Of a DNA stretch of 24,086 nt, positions 18,185 to 24,086 are shown in pieces. The translations under genes were made by a program, and so were the position numbers. Source of the DNA: Allomyces macrogynus ATCC 38327 (lineage: Eukaryota > Blastocladiomycota > Blastocladiomycetes > Blastocladiales > Blastocladiaceae); NCBI GenBank assembly GCA_000151295.1, contig GG745328.1, forward strand, positions 1,007,378 to 1,031,463. The letters are read 5' to 3'. Under the pieces are notes generated by a model. It saw only the letters and a program-made list of their open reading frames with translations. It searched no databases and was not told the DNA's origin. Every line of letters starts with the position of its first letter. Position 1 is the stretch's first letter.

Positions 18185-18313
18185 TTGACCAGTCCCGAAC
18201 TCGGCCTAGACTCTTCAACCCACCGCGTGGGACTCGTCCGCAACGCCGACGCTGACGTCAATGCACGCAGCGAGACCCGCGACAGTGACGCGAACGCACA
18301 CGCGATGCAGCAT
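18185..18313 (-). pseudogene. Relic copy of the syntaxin transmembrane exon and 3' flank
   Basis: Read on the minus strand, this stretch aligns with the last exon and 3' flank of the syntaxin gene (18852 down to about 18730). Shared landmarks occur in the same order: a CGCNTGTGCNTT start, CTCGCTG-GTGCATTG-CGTC, the alternating Gly/Val codons, and GGCC-AG--GGGACTGGTC downstream. The spacing before CTCGCTG differs by exactly 3 nt. Translation gives RVCVRVTVAGLAACIDVSVGV, so charged residues have entered the membrane helix and the normal TAG is lost. The SNARE exon itself is not found next to it, so only the 3' tail was copied or survives. Confidence 0.55.
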
Positions 18314-18387
18314 GCTGTGTCAGGCCATGCATGGTTGCACCCATCCGCTCCTTTGGCCAGAATCGTACTCACACCGCTTATTTCAGG

Positions 18388-18508
18388 AGCAAGGTGGGGA
18401 GTCCAGGTTCAAACCCGAGACTGGTTTGTTGCTAAGTTTATGCCTTTATCGGCCAATTTCAATGGGTGTGTATTTAGCGCGTACCTTGCTTTTGTTGACT
18501 CAATGTAA
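18388..18508 (+). other. Exon-like fragment with a good 3' splice site
   Basis: CTTATTTCAG at 18378-18387 looks like a splice acceptor. It is followed by an open frame to TAA at 18506-18508 that reads WGVQVQTRDWFVAKFMPL, then SANFNGCVFSAYLAFVDSM. The residue mixture is protein-like and unlike chance translation in this genome. I cannot connect it in frame to an upstream exon with confidence, nor recognise it. It may be the last exon of the same decayed gene as 17690-18080. Confidence 0.25.
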
Positions 18509-18768
18509 ATACTGTTGCTGATTTTTTCTTGCCTAGACAACCGTTCTCGATAGAACGAAATTCACATTAGCAAGGTTGTACAAGAGGGCATTGTTTGATG
18601 GACGGTGTTTTTGGCGACCCCTCTGCACTTAGTTTGATGTCGTGAAATGTATTGACCGAGCGCTCCAGGAGCCAGCCCCGATTCCGCTCGCCACGAACCA
18701 AGTCCCCCACCAAGTCCACTCGTCACGACCAGTCCCAGCCTTGGCCTCGCATTCGCACCGCGTCTCAC

Positions 18769-20391
18769 CTATCGGAACGGGCGCGCGACACCGACACCGA
18801 CGCCAATGCACACAGCGAGAATCACGAGGCAGGCAATCAGAATGCACATGCGCTAGAAGGGAAACACGCGATGGACGCTGTCAGTCGTCATCCGACCCCC
18901 CCCCCCCCTCTCCCCTCCCGGATCGAACCGAACGCCCATCCAAACGTACCTTGCGCGACTTTTTCTGAATCTTGACAGCCTCCTTCATTTCCTCGACGCC
19001 CGCCTCAGTATACTCGACGGCCTTCGTCACGTTCGAGTCGATCTGGTTGAGCAGCTCGCCCTGCTGCGCGACCAAAACCGACATGTCAACAAACAGTTGC
19101 TGCAGCTCGAGAATCGACTTTTCAATCTTGAGAATGTCCTGGTGCCGCTCTTGAATGTCCTCGAGCGCCTTGCGCGCCTCCATGTACTGCGCGCCGGGCA
19201 TGATCTACGTAAACGAGGGGCTGGTGATGAGCGTGGCGGAGAGTGTGGCTCGAGGGCGATGTCGGAGGTGACGAGTGGCGCAGCGATGGGGCGATGCGTC
19301 GACGGAGAGCGCCGCGCCGCGGTCACGATGGAGGAGGGGAGCGTGGTGGCGGGAAGGGAACGCGTGAGTCGATACGGACCTGTTGAGCAAAGATGGACGC
19401 GCCTCCCTCGCCACTGACCACCTTCTCGACTTCCTCGGGGGACGCGTCGGGTTTGACTACAAAGCAGCAGCACGAGGGAGTCAGTTCGTGCCCGCCAACA
19501 AACCCACTGATGTGCTGAATAGCACGTACCAATCAAGAACTGCTTCTGCAACCGCTGCTTGTACTTGCCCTTGTACTTGGTCTGCATGTCAGAGAACTCG
19601 GTCATGACGTCGGTGAACTTCTTCATCAGGACCGCGTGCTACGTTTGGGGAAACAGCGAAGGGTCAGTCGGTGATCTCGTCGCGTCCGGGGCAGGGCCGC
19701 GACGCGACGACGCACCTGGCTGATGCGAATGCGAGAATCACTCGACCCGGCATGGTCCTTTTCAAATGCCTTGTTCCCGGCCTCAATGTCTAACGAACGG
19801 GCAAAACGCGTCGGTCAGCGGTCCCGGTCGCGCCACAGCGATCGACGAAGTGGTCGGTACCCTTGAGCTTCTTGCGAATCGCGCCAGACTGCATGTTGAT
19901 CTGGTCCATGAGCGCGTCAATCGCCTGCGCGTGATCTAGTCGTCGACGTCGCCGAGTCGAGTCAGCTTCGTCGCGGATCACGCACGATCGCCCACCGACG
20001 AAATGTACCGGCGCCCTGCTCCTCGCTCACGGCCGTCAACGCCTTTCCGTGCGCCTCCTCGACATCCTGAATTAGACGCTTGATGGTGTTGATGGCGCCG
20101 CGCACGTTGCTCACCTAACGAGTGATCCGCGTCGGTCACCGTCTCGTTGGCATTGCGAGCACACGGAGCACGTACTTCGTCAAAAAAGGCATTCATCGGG
20201 TTGGCCGCCGTGGGCTGCGCGTCGGGATTGCCCTTTTCCACGTCGACATTGGCTGACGACTGGATTTGCGGCGGCTTGTCGCCGGCGTTCGACGCCTTCT
20301 ACACGGCGGAGCCGATGCGTGAGCGTGCGTCCGGGCGGGCGAGAACGATGAAGGGTAAACGTACCTTGAGCTCAGAGAGACGGTCGCGCAT
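18769..20391 (-). CDS. Plasma-membrane-type syntaxin (Qa-SNARE, syntaxin-1/Sso1 group)
   Basis: Syntaxins pair with SNAP-25-like and VAMP proteins to drive vesicle fusion; this group usually acts in exocytosis. Exons: 20391-20365, 20298-20176, 20114-20009, 19935-19861, 19789-19716, 19638-19530, 19456-19380, 19204-18950, 18852-18769. They total 930 nt (309 residues; family about 290). The protein opens MRDRLSELK, as syntaxins do. The Habc three-helix domain spans about residues 40-165 (NAFFDEVSNVRGAINTIKRL; IRISQHAVLMKKFTDVMTEF; KYKGKYKQRLQKQFLI). The SNARE helix lies in one 255-nt exon, about residues 205-270, with the zero-layer Gln245 in VAQQGELLNQID. A basic patch (KKSRK) precedes a C-terminal membrane anchor at about 284-305 (MCILIACLVILAVCIGVGVG) and a four-residue tail. 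Nine exons for 309 residues is dense. The last intron (18949-18853) carries a G13 run on the coding strand, and the intron at 19379-19205 (175 nt) is the longest here. The start is the family-typical first Met. Confidence 0.94.
18896..18908 (+). repeat. C13 homopolymer in the last syntaxin intron
   Basis: Thirteen consecutive C on the plus strand (G on the transcribed strand's product) are followed by CT-rich sequence. The tract lies in the 97-nt intron separating the SNARE exon from the membrane-anchor exon, so length change would not alter the protein unless splicing is affected. Confidence 0.9.
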
Positions 20392-20462
20392 CGTGGGAGC
20401 AAAGTGGGTCGAAGATGGTGGCGCGAATCAACGTGCAAACGGGCCAGCCGCTCTTGGTCAAT

Positions 20463-20583
20463 CGGTCGGTCGATGATCACAGTCGGTCGGTCCAGCCGGT
20501 CGCGGGTCGGTCGCGGTACGATTTGTCGGTAGTAACGGCACGCGTCACAGATCCGGTCCGGTCGCGCGGTTGATCAGTCGGTC
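20463..20583. repeat. Cluster of nine CGGTC motifs upstream of syntaxin
   Basis: CGGTC occurs nine times in 121 bp, three times as the overlapping pair CGGTCGGTC or its near neighbour CGGTCCGGTC (20463, 20484, 20554). The cluster lies 72-192 bp upstream of the syntaxin start codon. Read on the gene's strand it is GACCG/GACCGACCG. It could be a cluster of factor-binding sites or a decayed microsatellite. Confidence 0.6.
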
Positions 20584-20770
20584 GGTGATGGGGCCGGCCG
20601 AGGGAGTGCGTGCAAGGAAGCGGCGGCGCGGCGGGGGCGCAGCGCGTCTAGTCGTGTGGGAGGGGCGGAGAGTCTAGGGGGTGTCGACGGCGGCCGGCGC
20701 GGTCGACGGGCAGGTCGGCACGATGGGGAGCGTCGTGAAGAGTCGGAGCCGAAGGTGGTGGTGCAGGGAG

Positions 20771-20810
20771 AGCGGCGGTAAGCGGCGGCAAACGGCGGCA
20801 AGCGGCGGCA
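20771..20810. repeat. 10-bp tandem repeat, four copies
   Basis: Four consecutive decamers are AGCGGCGGTA, AGCGGCGGCA, AACGGCGGCA and AGCGGCGGCA, with one or two substitutions between copies. The array lies 380-420 bp upstream of the syntaxin start. Confidence 0.85.
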
Positions 20811-21349
20811 GGGTGGGGCAGTGGAGAGCAAGTTGCGGGGAGAGAGCGCCAGCGGCAGCGGTCGAGCGGCGAGAAAGAAAGGAGCGCCCACGGCCGCCCG
20901 CGAGCGACTTGAGAAAGACGGCTGGCCCAAAAACGCGTTTGACTCGCACGTGACGCGGCTAAGATCTGGCCTTGTCTCGCGGCCATCAAACGTCGCGTCT
21001 CGCAGCTTCGCTCCTTTCTGGCAGCTTGCTCTCCGGTTCGCTTGCTTTGCGGTTCCCGGCCTGCCTGGGCTGACGTCGTGCTGGAGCTGTTGGCTTTGCT
21101 TTCCTCCACCGGTGCGCGGGCCGAGTTGCGCGCGAAACCACCGCCACGCCGCAGCACCGACCACGTCGAAACAAGAAGAAAGGTCATCAATGATTTTGGA
21201 ATCCCGAATAAATACAAGCACGGCCTTGCGCGATGGCAGATTGGGCGAGCGCAAAAACTACGACTCAACGAAACCAACGCCAAGAGAAAAAAGACCCACA
21301 ACCAACTACAACGGCAGCTCACGACCAGCCCCAAGCCCCCCCACTCCCT

Positions 21350-24040
21350 TCACACGCGCATCCACTCGGACGCCAGCACCTCGCGAGGCACCAACCGCTT
21401 CTCCCACGTCGTAAACAAGTCGCGGAACAGCGCCTCGAGCGGCGGCGACACGCGATCCGACACATTCGGCGCCCACCACAAGGCCGATGGCTCGGGTACC
21501 ATGCGCGCCAACTGATCGGGCAAGTAGACGACCGCGATCCCGTCCCCGTTCGTGGCCGCAGGCGCCGGTGCCCCTGGGATCGCGCCGGACACGCTTGACA
21601 CGTGAATCCCGAGCCCGACGGCCGGGAGCGTGGTCGGTGCAGACGGCCGCCGCGCCGGCACTTGGTCGTTGTCGTCATCGTGACCGTCCTCGGATGGCGT
21701 CGCCGACGTGGTCGCGCTCGACGGAACCATCCGTGCAAACAGACCCTGGTGCGCGGCGAGCGGGGCTGCGGCCGCCGCGAGCGTCGCGCCTGAAACGGCC
21801 ATGGCCTGCGTCGCCTGCGCGACAATCTGGTCCCACTCGCACTGATCCATAGCGTGCGGTCCCTGCGTGACGCCAAACGACGGGCGCGCCGGCTGTGCGG
21901 GCCATACCCCACCCCCAGCCGCCGCACATCTGCTGGGTGGCGGGTGCCGCGGGCTTGGGCGCCGGGAACAGGTTCTCAAACTCGCGAATCTTCATGACGA
22001 GCCGCGGCTCGTAGTCGTCCGAGAAGGGCAACTGGCCCGTGACGAGCGCATAGACGCACACGGCCCACGACCAGACGTCGCGCGCGCCCAAATACTTCCT
22101 GATGCTCTTCTCCTTGGGCGCCAGCCACGGCGTCGGCACCGGATCAAACGACTCGGGCGGACAGTACTCGAGCGACCCGCCCGACCATTCCGGGTCCTCG
22201 CACGCCTCGTCGACCCCCGCTGAGAGACCGAAATCGGTCAATTTCACGTCCATGTCAAGCAAGCGCCGTTGCACGTGGTGCCGCAGTCGGAAAACGCGGT
22301 TGTCGTTCGTGCGGTACTCCCAGTGCTGTGGTGTCGCGCCGGGGAACGCGCCGCCGTCGCCGTAGACGGGCACGAACGCGCCGGACGCGATCCATTGCGC
22401 GGCGACGGCGAGGGGCACTTCCTTTTCGCCGCGCGCAGTTTGCGCGGACGAGGGAGAGGCCATGGCGCCGAGCGTCGTGCTCCCGACACGACGCCACCCG
22501 TTGTTACTGCGCGAGCTGGACGAAGCGGACGCGTGCGTGACGTCCTGCACGGTCATGACGTGCGACGAGGCGTGCTTGAAGCGGACCTGTAGACACGTCG
22601 AGAGTTGAGGTGAGTGCACGGAACACGGATGGACCACCATCATCAGCTCTCATGAAAGCGTACCAGCACATTCTCCAACTTGACATCGCGATGGTACACC
22701 TTGGCCTCATCATGCATATACGCAATCGCATCCATCAACTGTCTTGCAATCCGCCTCGCCCAATGCTCCGGCAACCCACAATCCCGCGCGCGCCTCGGCG
22801 CCGCCAGGTACACTTCGGGCCTCGGCGGCTCATTCGCCGCTGGCGCCGGCGTCAACAACAGCGGCAAGTCCCAGACCCCATCCGACGCGGCGAGTCGGTC
22901 CCACTCATTCACGAGTTGCAACAGATTCCCATCCGTGACGAGTTCCGAAAACACAAACACGCACTCGGGCGTCGTGATCACCTCGCACAAGTCGACAATA
23001 TTCCGATGGTGCAGCCGGTGCCAGATCGCAATCTCGTGGTCGAGTGCCTCGTGGTCCTCCGGGTTATTCGTCTCGTCGACCGCGGGTGCCGGAGACGGGA
23101 CGCCCGACGCGCGTGCAGCCGCGCCCGAGTGCGGCCGCGGCCCGATCCCGACGCCCGGACCTACGGGCATCGCTGTGACCCGCGTCGCGGTGGGGCTAGC
23201 GCCGGTAAACTGTCCTGCGTGCGGAGTCGGCGGCACGAGCGGGTAACCCGGCTCGCGGGCACACCGCGCGGTCGGCAATTTGGCGCGATCAATTACGACT
23301 TTCAGCGCGTACTTCCACGTCTGGCCGGTCGTCGCGTCGGTGCGCGTGGCCACGTGCACGGTCGAGGTCGCGCCGGACCCGAGCGGGGCGCCGACGACGT
23401 ACCCACCGGCGATTTCGTCGCCTTCTTCCACGAGGAACCCGGATTCCCAGACGGACGCGAACACGTCGTGGTCCTCGTCATCGTCATCGTCGCCGTACTC
23501 GGAACGGGTCGTGCACGCGTCGACTTGCATCGCCATGGACGACGGCAGGGGAGGTGGTACCGCGGTGGGGGTCGTCCACGGGAGCATCGCCTCGGTCATG
23601 GCGCGTTGTCGCGGAACGGTACCCTGCCGATGTGGTGAGTTGGGCAGGGAGGGGTCGCCGTGTATGCTCGACGTGCGCGACGCCCCGCCACCGCCATTGA
23701 ACGCAGCGAGGAACGACGCCGCGGGTGACGCGGGCACGCCCAAAAACGACGACGCCATCGGGGACGCCGGCACCGACGGCGTGCGCGTCGGCGGAATCGA
23801 TCCAAACTGCGTCAAGAACGACGCGGCCGCCGACATGGCCGGCGGGTTATTTGGGTGCACGGGCGTGCACGGCGACGGCGGCATCGACATTGGCCCACAG
23901 CTGCTCGCGAGCGACGACGAGGTCGTGTTTGTCGCTGGCAGCGGCAATCCAAATCGCGTCGCCGAAGAAATCGACCCGCGCTTGCGCAACGACGCGCGCT
24001 TGGTCAAGACCAACGACGTCGACGAACTGCGGCGCACCAT
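21350..24040 (-). CDS. Serine/threonine protein kinase with large catalytic-domain inserts, apparent frameshift
   Basis: Exon 1 runs from 24040 (first ATG) to 22664, the intron is 22663-22587 (77 nt), and exon 2 runs 22586-21350. The frame is open upstream to the window edge, so the true start may lie outside. Residues 1-200 are Ser/Pro/Thr-rich and disordered, with an acidic DDDDDED run near 189. Kinase motifs, numbered from 24040: Gly loop GSGATSTV 221-228, Lys247 (YALKVV), helix-C Glu336 (EIAIWHRLHHRNIV), catalytic loop YHRDVKLEN with Asp452 and Asn457, DFG at 577-579, GGSLEYCPPE ending at 604, and DVWSWAVCVYALVTGQLPF. All catalytic residues are present, so it should be active. Inserts of about 70 residues (Lys to helix C) and about 105 residues (Asn457 to DFG) are far beyond the usual spacing. 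After ENLFPAPKP the frame shifts near 21907-21940; the downstream frame ends in the kinase-like tail LFTTWEKRLVPREVLASEW. Exon lengths sum to 3n+1, consistent with a single-base shift. The family is not resolved. Confidence 0.82.
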
Positions 24041-24086
24041 ATGGTACCCGGGCACGGGCGTAGTGTGGGCGCGCTCACGCGGAGCA

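Larger units (their letters stand above)
17359..18768. other. Block of gene fragments
   Basis: No intact gene was found between the orphan gene and the syntaxin stop. The block contains an open frame interrupted by one TGA (17690-18080), an exon-like piece (18388-18508), a perfect 9-bp-stem hairpin (17628-17649) and a decayed copy of the syntaxin 3' end (18185-18313, minus). GC content is visibly lower than in the flanking genes. Confidence 0.5.
20392..21349. promoter_or_regulatory. Upstream region of syntaxin / 3' flank of kinase
   Basis: The 958 bp lie between two minus-strand genes, so the part nearest 20392 should be the syntaxin promoter and leader and the part nearest 21349 the kinase 3' end. 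Open frames on both strands are Arg/Ser/Pro-rich shadows. Two repeat clusters stand out: CGGTC motifs at 20463-20583 and a 10-bp tandem repeat at 20771-20810. Confidence 0.5.

Noticed and set aside
18385..18425. tRNA-like GGTTCAAACC (B-box-like) sequence
   Set aside because: The T-stem pairs at only three of five positions, and no matching A box, anticodon arm or acceptor stem is found about 70 nt around it.
22610..23638. 342-residue open frame on the plus strand
   Set aside because: Antisense to the kinase exon with HRD and Gly-loop motifs; its translation is Arg/His/Pro-rich without any domain.
1..24086. CRISPR array, bacterial operon or phage region
   Set aside because: No spaced identical repeats of the right size and no ribosome-binding-site-spaced operons; genes contain spliceosomal introns, so the DNA is eukaryotic.

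Overview
The window is eukaryotic, GC-rich, and packed with short spliceosomal introns, mostly 60 to 80 nt, with GTACGT/GTGCGT-type donors, CTGAC/CTAAT-like branch sites and TAG/CAG acceptors. It carries a gene for a motile-cilium dynein-docking protein (ODAD2/ARMC4) beside a cell-surface protein with a chitin-binding-like tail. Together these suggest a flagellated, early-diverging (zoosporic) fungus; a Blastocladiomycota-type organism such as Allomyces is my best guess. That assignment is inference, not something I could test.

Layout from left to right. (1) 624-1052, minus: a small two-exon gene for a secreted cysteine-rich protein. (2) 1570-3177, minus: a 535-residue low-complexity protein of unknown function, divergent from (3). 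(3) about 3966-7832, plus: the ODAD2/ARMC4 orthologue in about 17 exons, many of them the size of one armadillo repeat. (4) 8510-10554, plus: a membrane-anchored alpha/beta-hydrolase-fold protein with a 13-nt microexon and an apparently missing nucleophile. (5) 10978-12513, minus: a membrane-anchored or secreted lysozyme-like/GH19-like protein with a Thr/Val-rich stalk and a four-cysteine chitin-binding-like C-terminus. It faces away from (6) 13192-15015, plus: a prenylcysteine oxidase. (7) 15016-18768: a 3.75-kb gene-poor block of lower GC. It holds a possible three-exon orphan gene, an ORF-like stretch interrupted by TGA, an orphan exon, degenerate repeats and a decayed copy of the 3' end of the neighbouring syntaxin gene. 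(8) 18769-20391, minus: a nine-exon plasma-membrane-type syntaxin (Qa-SNARE). (9) 21350 to about 24040, minus: a serine/threonine kinase with unusually large inserts in its catalytic domain and an apparent frameshift in its C-lobe.

These are independent eukaryotic genes, not an operon. Functional links are limited to two divergent pairs that may share promoters: 1570-3177 with ODAD2, and the lysozyme-like gene with the prenylcysteine oxidase. Several products act at membranes or outside the cell (the secreted peptide, the wall-binding protein, the syntaxin, the prenylcysteine oxidase), but I see no evidence that they form one system. The most unusual items are the altered hydrolase, the kinase insertions, the cysteine-spacing repeat in the small secreted protein, and the decaying block 15.0-18.7 kb. 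All exon coordinates were derived by hand from reading frame, splice-site sequence and family conservation.
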